From Talinum fruticosum (taxonomy: Eukaryota; Streptophyta; Magnoliopsida; Caryophyllales; Talinaceae), in NCBI GenBank assembly GCA_021018815.1, contig JAITYX010000079.1, forward strand, positions 1,240,001 through 1,304,000: a DNA stretch of 64,000 nt. Direction: 5' to 3'. Every line of letters starts with the position of its first letter. Position 1 is the stretch's first letter. Under the pieces are notes generated by a model that had not been told where the DNA came from, did no database searches, and worked only from the letters and a program-made list of their open reading frames with translations. This document shows positions 24,757-37,260 of this stretch, in pieces. The position numbers and the translations under genes are program-made.

Positions 24757-26640
24757 ATGCCTCCGGCGCCGCTGCTGCCGCCGGATGAGAAGCGGATTCA
24801 GGACCACCTTTCCTACTCCATTCTCCTCTCCGACCGCATCCGCAAAGCCGTTGCCGACGCCGTCTTCTTCAAAGCTGACTGCTCCGATGTTGGTAAGCAA
24901 GTCGATCGCCTCTCCAACATGCTGCGCTCAGTCGTCCGCCTCTCCTTCGTCGCCGCCGGCCAAGTCTACGACCGTCCCATCCGCCGCATCTCCGCTAACG
25001 TGTCCGACAACCTCCACCGTGCTCTCTCCCTCGTCCGTCGCTGCCGTCGCCGTAGCTTCCTCCACCGCGTCGTCCGCATGGTGTCCACCGCTGACTTCCG
25101 GAGAGTTCTTTCTCTCCTAGAAGCTTCCGTCGGCGACATGCGCTGGCTTCTCTCTGTCTTAGACTGTGACGGCGGAGGGAGTGGTAGAGCAGGTATCAAT
25201 CTCTCTCTTCCGCCGATCGCGAGCAACGATCCGATTCTGGCGTGGGTGTGGTCGTTCATAGCCTCCGTACAGATGGGCCAAATTTCCGACCGAATCGAGG
25301 CGGCGAATGAACTCGCAACCCTAGCGGAGGACAACGATCGGAACAAGAAAATCATCGTTGAAGAAGGCGCAATTCCCGCTCTCCTCAGATTGCTCAAGGA
25401 GACTTCCTCCCCCGCCGCTCAAATTGCCGCCGCAACCGCCCTCTGTAGCGTCGCCGACCACCGTGAAAGGGTTAAAGCAATCGTCGATAGCCTCGGCATT
25501 CCGTTGATTGTCCAGGTACTCAACGATTCCCCCATGAGAGTTCAAATTAGGGTTTCGAATTTGGTTGCTACGATGGCTGAGCATGATAGTTTAGCAAAAG
25601 AGGAATTCGCTAGAGAGAATGTGATTAGACCCTTGGTTTCTCTGCTATCATTCGAAACATTCGAGAGGGAGTTGGACCGTAATATGAGGTTTAGCTTCAA
25701 CTCCATTGCGCAGATTAACAAGGAGAGAGATGAGAAGGGGAGGGATCCAAATTCGAAACCCCAGTTGTTATCGTCGTTGTCGATGTCGTCGCTGTATTGT
25801 GAGGGGCTGTTGAATGGCAGGGGAGGGCAGAGCAGGAAGGAGAGAGAAAATGAGAGCCCGAAGGTGAAGAGAGAGCTCAAAATCAGCTGTTCAAAGGCAC
25901 TATGGATGCTGGCTAAAGATAGCCTTCCAAACAGTAGAAGCATTAGCGAGACTAAAGGGTTGCTCTGTTTAGCTAAGTTGATTGAGAAGGAGAAAGGGGA
26001 GTTGCAGAGAAACTGTGTCATGGCTGTTATGGAGATCACCTCAGCAGCTGAGGTGAATGCCGACCTTCGAAGGTCGGCATTCAAGACCAGTTCCCCTGCC
26101 GCCAAGGCAGTGGTGGAGCAGCTGCTTAAGGTGATGGATGAAACCGACGACCCGGGTCTCCAAATCCCTGCTGTTAAGTCACTCGGGGCGCTCTCCCGGA
26201 CCTTTCCGGCCAGTGAGACCCGGGTCATCGGCCCCTTGGTGGGTCAGCTAAGCAACAAAGACATTGATGTTGCCACTGAGGCAGCCATTGCCTTGGCAAA
26301 GTTTGCCTCCGCGGATAACTTCCTCTGCCAGGAGCACTCAAAAACGATCATGGACTTCAATGGGGTTTCCCCATTGATGAAATTGCTTCTAGCCAACAAG
26401 AGGGCTCAAGGACACGGCTTGATCCTCCTCTGTTACCTGGTTATAAATGCGAGCAGCCACCAAGCCCTAGAACAACCCAAGGTCTTAACCGCCCTCGAGG
26501 TGGCTGAGCGGACTGTGTCTCCTGAGCAAAGCCACCTAAGAGAGTTGGTCAATAAGGCTATATACCAGCTCAATCTTTACCGCGGTGACATTCAACCCCA
26601 GAGGCAGCCTTCGTTGCGTAAACAAATAAAAGAAAAATAA
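24757..26640 (+). CDS. ARO: ARMADILLO REPEAT ONLY (ARO) protein, intronless
   Basis: This is a 627-residue single-exon protein. The N-terminal helical domain (DEKRIQDHLSYSILLSDRIRKAVADAVFFKADCSDVGKQV to about residue 165) is followed by armadillo repeats, for example DRIEAANELATLAEDNDRNKKIIVEEGAIPALLRLLK and a later QIPAVKSLGALSRTFPASETRVIGPLVGQL. A low-complexity charged linker lies at about 320-370. There is no U-box, which separates ARO proteins from PUB-ARM ligases. Arabidopsis ARO1 acts in polarised growth of pollen tubes, controlling ROP signalling and actin; the other members act in vegetative cells. Which paralogue this is cannot be settled by eye. The frame is intact over 1.9 kb. The coding sequence contains a 30-bp perfect palindrome at 26054-26083, inside the conserved ADLRRSAFK segment. 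Confidence 0.93.
   Translation: MPPAPLLPPDEKRIQDHLSYSILLSDRIRKAVADAVFFKADCSDVGKQVDRLSNMLRSVVRLSFVAAGQVYDRPIRRISANVSDNLHRALSLVRRCRRRSFLHRVVRMVSTADFRRVLSLLEASVGDMRWLLSVLDCDGGGSGRAGINLSLPPIASNDPILAWVWSFIASVQMGQISDRIEAANELATLAEDNDRNKKIIVEEGAIPALLRLLKETSSPAAQIAAATALCSVADHRERVKAIVDSLGIPLIVQVLNDSPMRVQIRVSNLVATMAEHDSLAKEEFARENVIRPLVSLLSFETFERELDRNMRFSFNSIAQINKERDEKGRDPNSKPQLLSSLSMSSLYCEGLLNGRGGQSRKERENESPKVKRELKISCSKALWMLAKDSLPNSRSISETKGLLCLAKLIEKEKGELQRNCVMAVMEITSAAEVNADLRRSAFKTSSPAAKAVVEQLLKVMDETDDPGLQIPAVKSLGALSRTFPASETRVIGPLVGQLSNKDIDVATEAAIALAKFASADNFLCQEHSKTIMDFNGVSPLMKLLLANKRAQGHGLILLCYLVINASSHQALEQPKVLTALEVAERTVSPEQSHLRELVNKAIYQLNLYRGDIQPQRQPSLRKQIKEK
26054..26083. repeat. 30-bp perfect palindrome inside the ARO coding sequence
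   Basis: The half-site TGAATGCCGACCTTC is followed at once by its exact reverse complement with no spacer, centred on TTCGAA. The encoded residues (NADLRRSAFK) fit the family, so it is not an insertion. It can form a cruciform in DNA or a strong hairpin in mRNA. Confidence 0.9.
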
Positions 26641-27087
26641 AAATGCAGCTGCTTTAATTCATGTGAAAAACAGGGGAACATTGTGTATAGGTATTGGACA
26701 AAAATTGGGTATAAATTATTGATGGAGGAAATAGCTGAATTAGTGTGTGTAACTAAAGTGTGAGAGAAAGGTGGCCAAGAACTAAGGCAAGTAAATCTTC
26801 ACATTCTGTGTGCAAATCTTCCGCATAAGGTTAGTGAACTGAGGCTGCCAAGTTTTTCTGGCTCCTGCTGAGTTTCCTGCTTATAAATAACTTGTGTTTT
26901 GCACGGGAATTTCGCAATTGTCTTGTCCATGGTAGTCGCAATGCATAATACATACTACATTATCACTGTTCTATATGTTTTCGAGTCACTGCTGTCTCGA
27001 TGGTGACAATGGTAGAGGTACCCCAATCATTGGATTGGTAAAACCTAAAAAAAAAATACCTAACATGTAATAATATACAAAGAAATA

Positions 27088-28130
27088 GTTATTAAGAAAA
27101 ATCACTGGGAAGATTCTTCCATAGTTAAAATTTTTTTCAACTATGATAATTGATTTATAATGCCAGCCGTTGATTATTCATGAATTAATCTCAGCCTTTG
27201 ATGATGTAATGAAATATTTGTCATAGCAGGTAACCGCTGACAGTTTCCCCACTCCTCTCTCTCTCTATTTCCTTTTTTATATTTTTTATTTTTCATTGTA
27301 CAGAATGTGGAACTCAAATCCGCCATTAATGAACCATATATCCTTCTTCGATATTAAAACCCAAAGATTTCCCTATAACTTTCATTTTAGAGGCTGATAC
27401 TCCTTCCATTTCATAATTAAAATGAATGTGAATAGTTGATTTTTTCTTTAAAAATTTAAGTAATTGATTAAAATATAATTACTTGCTATAGCCTGTAAAT
27501 CACAGTTGCAGTTATTTTCCTAAACAACGTCCACTTTCTCTTTCTTCTCGTATTTTCAAATTCCTCCATAGACTATTGTTCAGACCTTAAAGTTTTCCAA
27601 ACTATGACTCTCTTTCCCCATAATCTTCTTTTGATCATCATTCTGTTACTTTTTTTTTTTTTTGTTTCCTTGGTGCTATAAAACCCAAAACCCACTCCGC
27701 TTTGATGATGAACTTATGATGTATTCTTGATCTCTGTTGATACCACAATCACCATACCTATGTCGCCTTTTATTGTTGAATTTACCTTCGTAATTATGCT
27801 ATTCTAAAGAATGAGATGAAGATGAAGGGAGAAAGGGTGAGCTTTGAGCAATTGACTCTCTTCAAAAATGGTTTAGGAAGAGAGAGATATAGCAGAAGTC
27901 TGAAGAAAGAGAGACGATGAAGAAGGAAGAAACAAAATAAATGGAAGACGTGGCATGAAAATAGGAAAGGAAGAGAGAGAATGGAAGAGGTACTCGCTAA
28001 TGCAGTCACGAGTGCTACCAATTTTGAACGATTCGATTTATTCCTTTTAAATCAATGGCTCGTATTTATTAATTACCATAATTGAAAGAAGTTTCAACTA
28101 TGGTAGAATTTTCAAAATCACTGCTAATAA
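27088..28130. mobile_element. Candidate non-autonomous DNA transposon with long inverted repeats (MULE-like)
   Basis: About 90 bp at 27088-27178 and the reverse complement of 28042-28130 align with roughly three quarters identity by eye, sharing TTATTA, ATTCT-CCATAGTT, TTTTCAA-TATG-TAATT and GCC-TTGATT blocks. Each arm also holds its own small hairpin (CATAGTT...AACTATG). Long terminal repeats and a 1-kb size without transposase fit a Mutator-like non-autonomous element. I could not define a 9-bp target duplication. Confidence 0.5.
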
Positions 28131-28242
28131 ATCCGATGAAAATAGACAATTAAGCTGCTATAACACTCAACTTCAAATTACTCCTTACTTCGGATTTTCT
28201 TGCTCAAAATCCTTGTAAATTCTAATAGTAAAAGTAGTGACT

Positions 28243-28410
28243 CTCGCCCTATTTCATTTACATGTAAGGAGTTCAAGGTTGTAATGAGTTTTAAGTAAAG
28301 CTTTGAGAAGTTGTAAGTTGAAAATAATTGTAAGATAATTATAAAATTAGTTATAAAAAGTTTTTAAGAAAATTTAAAGTTGTAAATTAAAGATAGATGT
28401 AACAGGTTCA
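28243..28410. mobile_element. Possible diverged relative of the intron 1 MITE
   Basis: The left edge GCCCTATTTCATTTACATG resembles the GCCTTGTTCCATTTAGCT end of the element at 14228, the right edge contains a weak counterpart (ATGTAACAGGTTCAC), and the interior has the complementary TTGTAA words. The match is weak. Confidence 0.3.
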
Positions 28411-28565
28411 CATGATCCACCCTATTGTGAAAAAATTTTTGTGTGGATACATCCGAGAAGCTTATCGAGAAGATAAATATGATATATAAAAATAAAAATA
28501 TTGCGTCTAATCAATTCGGATTCTGTTGAAATATTGGTTGTCCTGTAGTTTTGCCACGTCCATGT

Positions 28566-28593
28566 GCTTTACGCTTTACGCTTTACGCTTTTT
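28566..28593. repeat. 7-bp tandem repeat (GCTTTAC)n
   Basis: Three exact copies of GCTTTAC and a fourth altered copy lie head to tail in the gene-poor region. There is no coding context. Confidence 0.85.
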
Positions 28594-30086
28594 GGAATTA
28601 TTATTCAATAATGCAAATTACAATTAGGCCAGCAAATATTAATTTGTAGCTTATGACCATGCACTGTAAACTTAAAGGGTGTGAATATATTTTTGTAATA
28701 TATGTGAGGATGATACGTTTCCTCAATGATCATAAATCTGGTGGTGAAATTGTCTATATTTCATGATATTTGTTTTTGTTTTCGTATTTTTGTAGCTACT
28801 TGAAGTTGCAGTTTTTGGATGGTCCATGGTAAAGGAAGAAGAGAAAGTGCTTGAATTAATCTATTTTTGGTTGTCATTTTCGTAGGGATTTTGAATTGAA
28901 ACCACAATGGCGTGTTATTATACTACAACTGCTTCGGTACACATCTATACTTGTCCTCTTTTTCCTCATCTAATATTGTTTGTTTTTAGTTAATTGGGTG
29001 GATACGAAGGTACAAGTGTTAATACATATATATAGGCATAAATGTTATCTAATTTAATTATATTACGACCGTACTAGTTAGTTACAGTCTACAAGTGTCT
29101 ATATATGGATTACCCTCAGAAGAACTTGTGAAACATCACTTTTTGGTATAAACGAAATATCTCTCTTTCCGATAATATTATTATATAGAATGTAAACTAA
29201 ATTTGTAAAAGTAAAAGGTAAATTTAGTTAAGATATAGAGTTGTAGACATTAATCCAACATCTTTTATTAATATATTTAAAAATATAAAAAAATACTCAA
29301 CATTTTAGGAAAATAAAAACTACTCAATCTTACAATTGAGGCGTATTTTAACGTAATAGGCGGGATTGCTTACTCATTCCCCTAAAAAAAAAGAAAAAAA
29401 GAAAAAGGGATTGGAGTGGTCCTAGATTTGACCTTGATGAAGTTTCGGGGTGGAGTAAAAATGATTGTCACGAGGGTTGGGGATAAAACACAATTAGGCA
29501 TTCTATAGGCTGCCCACTGCCAACTCGTACGTGGACCAAATAAACATGTCCAACTCCTACAATCTCTCTCAATCCAACAGTGGCCTTATATTTTATGTTT
29601 GGGTCTCTCCTGTCCTGTTTTGGGGTGTATATAATAGGTATAGTGCTACTTACGGCTTTGTCCTTGAATAACTTCACTGTCTCTTGTTCATAAATGGAAC
29701 TATTCTTCCTCATTCTCAACACATACATATGCCTACCTATTTTGGACTATGTACTTTCATCCCTCAATTTTTGTTGAAGTTCGTACAAACGCGTCAAATT
29801 TTACCAGAGTTTTATAACTGAATATGTTCTCGGTTACGTACCAGAAATAATATGACAAAAATATGGTAAAATTAACTGTTTATAAAGTTTTTCTAAACAC
29901 GTTGTTTAATTTTCTTTTTCTTTAAAAATTTGATAAACTAGAGGATGTGTATTGATGAGATGCTTGTGGGTGCACATCAATATGCTCTAGTGTGAGAAGC
30001 CAACGATACTTTGGCCCCATAGAAGGCCGTACAAGAGCTTCTTGACCTCTCGAAACTTGTATATCAAGGTCTAGAGGCAAATATTT

Positions 30087-30441
30087 AAGGTCCTGTTTGG
30101 TAATAAGTTGTTAAGCTGTTGGTTGTTGACTAATTGGATTAGATATTAGTTATTGGTCGATTGGATTAATTGTTTATATTAGTTATTTACATTTATCTAT
30201 TTCAGAAAAAGTGTTTGGTAAAATTAGCTATTTCTAAAAAAATGTGAGATAAAAATCTAATTTATAAAAATTCATTCACAAAAAATTATTGAAATTAGCA
30301 TTTTGAAAATGCCTTTTTGAGGAAAAAAGATATTATAAAAAGTCACTTACCAAACACATTAAATAACGTTTTTACCAAATTAAAAAATGAAAACTCCCTC
30401 AAAAAGTCTTTTTTTTTTTTTTTTTTGTCAAATATGACCTA
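30087..30441. mobile_element. Candidate hAT-like MITE
   Basis: The left end TAAGGTCCTGTTTGG matches the reverse complement of the right end, TAGGTCATATTTGAC, as an imperfect inverted repeat. The interior is AT-rich with internal TGTTTGGTAAAATTAGCT words, a hallmark of this abundant plant non-coding family. Flanking AAATATTT and AAATCTTA might be a decayed 8-bp target duplication. Confidence 0.6.
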
Positions 30442-30852
30442 AATCTTACATATTGCGTTGAAGTTTATATTTAAAATCCTTTTTTGTTGATTTGCATGAT
30501 GGTGTTTGTTTGTTTTTTAAGGATGGTCAATATTGTAATTAGATTTATAATTAGAAACTTATTCTGTTTTTTAAAAATTTAAAGGACGACGCAGTTGGAA
30601 TTTAAATTTAAATACCTGGCAACTATTTTCATTTTAATACTAGGATTATTTGAAACTCTCTTTTTTAAAAAATTTAAAAAATCCCAGTGGCTATGATTAC
30701 TTAATTTTGACTTAGAGTCTGGAAGGATAGAGAGAGAAGACAACGTTATTTTACTTTGGGCCCTTTTAGGAAGTGGGCTTAAATACAGTGGGCCTTTAGG
30801 TTTCGGTGTTTGGACCATTGTGACATTGAGGAATCCAGTTTTCAAGGCCTCT

Positions 30853-30990
30853 TAATACCTCATCCATTTCAAAATAATTATCATTTTTAATTTCACATTA
30901 TATGTTCCTTTATAGATTTATTGACATATTAATAATTAATTTATAAATTTTTTTAAATTGATTTTTTTAGTTCACATTTTACTGTATTAA
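30853..30990. mobile_element. Stowaway-like MITE fragment
   Basis: The edge ACCTCATCCATTTCAAAATAATTATCATTTTTAA is related to the CTCCCTC-end elements at 37068 and 37850. The right end is not defined, so this is only a probable fragment. Confidence 0.3.
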
Positions 30991-33900
30991 TGAAGGAGAT
31001 TATAAGATTCTCATATTGTTAACAATAACAACAACTTCATCGTATCGTATCGTTTTCTTTAGATAATTTGAATTTTATTAATATTAAAATACTTCGAAGC
31101 AAGTCAAAGTTAAAGTCCATTTCCTAAACATTAATAGGGAGGATGATGGCAAGTAGTTGGCTCCATTGGTGTTCTAATTTGACCATGGTGGGGTCTAATG
31201 TTTATGTTCATGAATATATTCAACCATTAAATTAAATGCAGATTGGAGAAGATTGAGTCAAAAAACATACAGTGAAAAGTCACATTTCATCAATCAGTAA
31301 ATAGCATATCATATTATATATTGGGTTTGGCTGCGGTAAAAAGTAAAACACATAATCAACGCCCACAAAATTTGACTACTGTGTTTTTAACCGTGTTACC
31401 CTCTTGCTGTATATATATTCCTTCATGCATGGCTTACACATTTGTCATTTTATATACACATATATATGAATAAACATGAATGATCGATATCGAATGTATA
31501 CTATATTTATTTTTTACGTTTTTTTCTGTCAAATTAGTTTTCTTTAGAGAAGATAGAATTTAATTTATATTTATTCACCGACTCCGGACATACTCCAAAC
31601 TAAATCTGCTTTATTCTACAAGATAAGGTTACAGCTATATGATAGGCTACTGTTACTTTGTGAGTTTGAAAACATTCCACTACTTTTTTTTTTTTTTTTT
31701 CTTGATTGCAATAAAAAAATTCTTTTTAAAAAAATGGGAAAATCAGTATATGGTGTGATGATGAGTATAATATTTTTGGGATAAGCAATTTCTTCTTAAT
31801 TAGTAACGATTAATTAATTTACGCGGGGTTTCACGCCCATAATTGCAGCCCTAAAATGAGAGAATGTATGCCTTCATTTGAGTGGCCTTTTTTTCCTTTT
31901 TTTTTTTTGGGTTGGGATTCAAAACTACTTTTTCGAGAGATCCAATACAATAAATTATGCTGAAAGACATTTCTTAGGGATTAAAATATGCATATTATAA
32001 GTACTTTTAACACTTGTTTTTCCTAAAAATTTTAAATTTAAATATATAAACAGAGAAAATATACAATGAAAGAACAATATATAAATCACCATTAATTTAA
32101 CTCGAAAATTACACATAATTTATCAAAAAATCCCTTTCTTTAGGACAATACTAATTTGAATAAAGATATATTTTACGTTATTCACCAAATCAACTTTCTG
32201 GATAAAATTTATATTTTTACACAATTTAAGAATAAAAATTGGGACTAAAATTGAGTTTTATTACATGAGCACAACTCCAACCCATCTATCATATCAATTA
32301 AAAAAAGAATATAATATAATAAAAAGGAGATTTTTTATATTTAGTTTAAAAATTGATGATGCCCCCAGGCACTACTACATGTTCATAGGGATTAGAATCT
32401 TCTGCTCCCTTTTCATGTATACTAAAATGCCCGTAATATCTATATCAAATATAAATATATAGGGATTGCTTCATATCCCATTCATTTCTTGTATTACACG
32501 ACAATCATAATCATAAAAAAATCTTAAATTTTATCCCCTTTACCCTTAATGGTAACCTTATATCCTAAGCCTTCGTCCTCACATTTTAAATTAAATATCT
32601 ATACAATACCACCATTATAAATACACTACTAAATAGATATCGAATTTTTACGATATAACATATTATATTATTAGATAAAAATACGATATTTTTAATATAA
32701 AAGTAAAATAAATAAATTATAATGTATTTGTATACTTTTTAAAAACTTTTTGGTGGTAAGAGTCTAAGTGTTTATATCAATGTAAAAAGTAACCATATTT
32801 TACTTTCTTTTTGAAAAATATATGTGCCAACTATGATCCATATTCCTTTGTGTGGACATTAATGGATCAATTTTAGACTTTTTTGATAAATTTTATTGCG
32901 TAATTAATATTATCTATTCATGATTAGTAATTAGAAACATGTACCGTACTTAATCAGATATTAAACACTATATTCAAAATTAATAGAGAAATTTTTACAC
33001 CAAAAAGAAAGTATAACATTCAGTAATTAGTACTTAATATTACGTATGATGATCCATTGTTCATTACGTGGTTTTCGAATTTTGGTGGAATTTCATACTC
33101 CCCAACATGATTTGAATTTCGGCGGTCACAATTATCTTAGTGGAAGTTGTAGACTCTTGTTGGTTTCTAATGCACCTAAAAACAAAGTTAGATCTCTATT
33201 AGACCTAATTTTTTTTTTTTTTTTGTATATTCAGTGAATGGAAATAGTTGCAGTTATTTTTTTTTATTTTGGTAGGAATGAAAGAAGCAGGAAAAATTCA
33301 AGTAGGACCAACCTATCCTTCCTGCCAAATGCAAATTGCAGGAATACGATATGACGTGTTACAATTTGATTGACTGATCATCAGAGGAAAAAATGAAAAA
33401 TAAAAAGAAAATTACATTGAGTGAGTCTGTCAGAGGTAGGCTCCGATCCCGAGGCCTATTTTTGCAGTAATAATAATTATAAATGAATGAATGAATAAAT
33501 GAAAGTCGCCTTCGATAGAGAGAGAAGGAAAAAAAAAAAGAAAAAAGAAAGTCAAGTAGTATTTTGAACTCTCAAGATTAGGTTTTTGGTTCCCCCATAT
33601 TTTTATTTTTTAATTATCACATCTTTTCACAAATCCACCACCTTCATTCCTTTTTGATATCCATGCACATCGATCCCAATTACATCCATGCACCCAACTT
33701 CTTAGTAATATGTGATATTCAATTAATTTATTATTATATATTTTGTAAGTGGGAATTCAAAAATTGATGAATTATAAATCGATTGTTTTAGTTATATTTA
33801 AATCGACATTTATATTTTGTACGTTCTAGAGTGATTTGTATCGTTCATCACGATATACTTTTAAGTGTTGTTAATGGAACAAAATAAATAAAAAGAATTG

Positions 33901-36117
33901 TTCACAATGTTTGATGGATACATGGTTACTCTTATTAGAAAAAAATACGAGTTTTTTTTTCGTTTTTTTTTTGGTGAGAGGAGTTATAAAATAAGGTAGT
34001 ATAATAGAATATGGAAAGAAAGAATCGAATCTGAGACGCTAATATACGCGTAACCTCAATTTTCTGTATAAGATTGAAGTTTTTTTGTTGTGGCTAATGG
34101 ATGCACCAGACATCCATATTGAATTAGTGATTGAGTAGGTATGCCATAATAAATTGACTAGGAGTTCCTCTATGTTGAAGTAATTCTAATTTGGAATTGA
34201 ACTGTATTAGGCTATCTAATGGCTCCAAACTTTGATAAGAATATATACATAAAATTACAAAAGATTATCTGTTACCTAACTGTCACCATCGTTGTAAATT
34301 TGTAGGTTATATATTAAAAATTATATTAGTTTAAAATTACTTGTACATATTGTAAGTGTGGTTTGCTAGGTTGATTAATTGGTGTAGGTATGATATTTAT
34401 ATGGATAGTAGATAAAGGGTCAATCTCATACCCACATAGGATTCTAATCTTCTCCTCATTCTCCCTCCATTTGTGGCTTGTCTTTCATTTGAAAACCCTT
34501 ATAAATATAAAAAGAAAACCACTTTATGACAAATTAAAAGCAATATGAGAGAAAAGAGAGGGAGCGTTCCTAGTCCTTCTTGGATAACAACACACATGTG
34601 TAGTGGGCTCCCCATATATAGGATTAGAGAGACTCTTCGTCCCAGAACGTCGTCGATTATACACTTGAGAGATCTTCCTCCTCCTATATATGTCAACGAG
34701 ATAGTCGGATGAACGGAAAATACTAAAAAATTTATAGGTCTAAGAAAATGATGTGACACATAAAAGCAAGAATTTGCGCTCTCATCCAAGGTGGCTAGCC
34801 ATTGAACCAAGAGAACTAACCAAATAGATCAAGAGAAAAGGAACAAAGGTTAAAAGTTAAAAAAGAAGGGATGGAGGGAGTAGGGGTCCCTCCTCCACAG
34901 TAGGGAATTTATTCTTTGTGAGGTGTCTTTAGTCAACATTTTACAAGTGCATGAAGATGAGGGTAGAGGCAACATCTTTTCCTTGAAAACCCCCTCTATT
35001 TTTTCTTCAATTATGTAGTATTCCTTCCCAAAAACAAACATGCATCTTTAACAGTAGAAAAGACTTCACAATATAAGTGTCACAGGTACTACAACTATAG
35101 TAATCTAGAGGACCTATATGCCTATCTAGATATACCTTAAAACTATCCCCTTGGTTTATCAATCTTTAATTCTAGAACTATCATATCTATTTGTTTTGTG
35201 AAAATACTAAAAGTAAATCGTAATCTTGAATTTAATAATAGTAACCTGAAATATAAAAGGTGATTCTGTATGACGAATGAAATTTACGTTGGCTACTTCA
35301 ACAAAAGTTATTTCGTAGGAATTGGATTTTTAGTTTCTTTTATGGATGGCCTACAAGGATCTTCAACACTAACTTGCATGTGATCCTATGTGCTATAGCT
35401 TTGCTACGTTCTCATATGCATGAACGTCTTTTGGCGAGGCCAAGATAATATTCTAACAAAAGGAGAGGTATATTGATATATGCTATCTATGTGATGATGG
35501 GCACCAGAAGTTAAGTACATGCTCTATGGAAGTTCTTATACCTCAAAAGTTGCTCTCCTATTTCGATCGCTATCATTGCTTTGACATGAAATCATATATT
35601 TAAAATATGCAAGATGATTACCATTAAAGGCGTTGGTTAAGATAGACAATATAAGTTCGAATCTTCGAAATCACATTTGGTGAAAGGGTTTTTTACATTA
35701 AACGGTCTCTCATGGCCGGAAAGAATTTGTTCATGATAATTTTAATCTTTATGCCTTCATCTATCATATGTTTTACATCTTAAATTTCGAAAAAGTAATT
35801 ATATATTGATTCACAAACATGTTTGAACATAAAACAATTTATATTAATTCAACTTTGTAATGCAATAAAACTAAAAATGAGTATACAAGAGACGAATATA
35901 AAAAATTGCACCGATATTTTGAATACTACTTATTTATTTATATGAGAAGTCATACCCTATACACACAAACTAAAACTCATAAACTATATCAAACCTATAA
36001 GATCTGCCACAATTTTAACCACTAAAACAAAAGAGAAATAGAGAGAAGGGTCAAATAATTAGTGAATAATAATTAATAATTATCGTGATAACACATTAAT
36101 TAGCTGAGTGATTAGCA

Positions 36118-36405
36118 CTAACAACCAACATGGCGGCGTATGAAAACGGCTTCCAAATCAGGAGGAGTTACGAAGAACTCCTTTTTACCATTGGAGTAGT
36201 TGCACCGTTTACCGTTGTTACCCGCCCTCCGCTTCTTCGGCGGCGGCGGGCACGGCAGCTTCACCGGAATTCTAGAGCCTTCTGTGGTCGGCGTCGTCGC
36301 TGCTTCATCGCCGCTCTCCGCCCCATCGTCGCCGGTGTAGATGGGCTTCAGCGGCCCCCGAAGCGGAATTCCGGCGACCACCCAGTTCTCCGACGAGAAA
36401 CCCAT
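36118..36405 (-). CDS. SMR8: SIAMESE-RELATED cyclin-dependent kinase inhibitor, intronless
   Basis: This is a 95-residue single-exon protein. It starts MGFSSENWVVAGIPLRGPLKPIYT, the form seen in the SMR6/SMR8 branch. It then carries IPVKLPCPPPPKKRR, the SMR proline-basic motif, and KEFFVTPPDLEAVF, the C-terminal acidic/aromatic motif of plant SIM/SMR proteins. These inhibitors bind CDK-cyclin complexes and promote the switch from mitosis to endoreduplication. Length and lack of introns are normal. The assignment to SMR8 rests on the remembered Arabidopsis position next to PRS3 and PHS1, homologues of which lie to the right here; the SMR class is firm, the exact member is not. The 5' leader (36406 to about 36700) is rich in CT on the coding strand. 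Confidence 0.85.
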   Translation of the reverse strand: MGFSSENWVVAGIPLRGPLKPIYTGDDGAESGDEAATTPTTEGSRIPVKLPCPPPPKKRRAGNNGKRCNYSNGKKEFFVTPPDLEAVFIRRHVGC

Positions 36406-37067
36406 TCGATTAAATTTAAATTTTTTAGGAGGGGAGATGAAATTGAAAGTGGGGGTTAATATAAGGGTGAGAGGAAGCAGAAGGAATCAGAGAAAGTTGG
36501 AGGCTTTTTGATTTGTTGTTGAATTTCCAGTTTCCTGGCAAAGTGAAAGCAAAAGGGGAGACTTTGAGAGGGGGAGGAAAAATTTTCTAAGGAGAGAGAA
36601 AGTGGAAGTAAACGCGTTTTAATGTTGAAACAGCTTAGCCTCCTCCATCCATCCAGGTTTTCCCAATTAATATAGAGAGAGAGAGGGAGAGGGATCGGAG
36701 GGAGGAGAGAGAAAGGGAACCCGAGGAAAGAAACTCGTGAGCTAAGCAAAGGGAAACCACGGAAGCGTAAAGCCTTCACTCTCCAATTTTTATGGCCAAA
36801 GTTGAGAGATCATTGACATATAAAAAGGGGCGACCAAATAGAATTACGACTCCACTCCAGCTCTAATTTTATTTTATTTTATTTATATTTAAATTGTTCT
36901 GCTTCAAATATAATCCTATTCTATTACATTCTCTTAATTGAATGTATTAATATAAAAAGTAAAGATTAAATATAATACGATTTGACTCGAGTCCTAAACC
37001 AAATCCTATTCCAATCATATTTGAAGTATAATCCTACTGAACAATTCATCTGTCAAATCTATGATAC

Positions 37068-37260
37068 TACTCCCTCTACTTTAAAATATTTGTCGTTTTA
37101 AAGTTATTCATAATAAAATTTATGTTAAAAGACCAAATTATCCTTAGATTTTATTGAAAATGAAGAAAATTAATGAAAAAAAGAGAAATAAAACAATTAA
37201 TAAAAAAAATAATTAAAGTCGACATATATTTTGACACAAAGTAATTATAAAGTAAAGGGG
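37068..37260. mobile_element. Stowaway-like MITE, copy A
   Basis: The left edge CTACTCCCTCTACTTTAAAA is followed by ATATTTGTCGTTTTAAAG, and the interior words (AAATTATCC, TTCATTGAAAATGAAGAAAA-type) match copy B at 37850 in the same orientation. CTCCCTC ends are typical of Stowaway elements. The right edge near 37255 is less clear. Confidence 0.6.

Larger units (their letters stand above)
26641..36117. other. 9.5-kb gene-poor AT-rich region with MITEs
   Basis: It begins with the ARO 3' untranslated region. No open frame longer than about 90 codons shows coding character, and I find no splice-linked exons of a known family. It holds a 1-kb element with long inverted ends, a hAT-like MITE, other MITE fragments and simple repeats. 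Long A and T runs are common (for example about 30411-30426 and 31685-31700). Confidence 0.55.

Noticed and set aside
24569..25120. Overlapping Ser/Pro-rich frame at the ARO start
   Set aside because: It is a shifted reading of GC-rich ARO coding sequence, which is itself intact and conserved.
35640..35700. tRNA-like or SINE-like box B words (GTTCGAATC) here and near 23325 and 57449
   Set aside because: No matching box A at the right distance, no cloverleaf arms and no defined element ends.
36810..36835. Plus-strand TATA box (CATATAAAAAGG) upstream of an unknown gene
   Set aside because: There is no coding sequence downstream on the plus strand, and the SMR gene is transcribed the other way.
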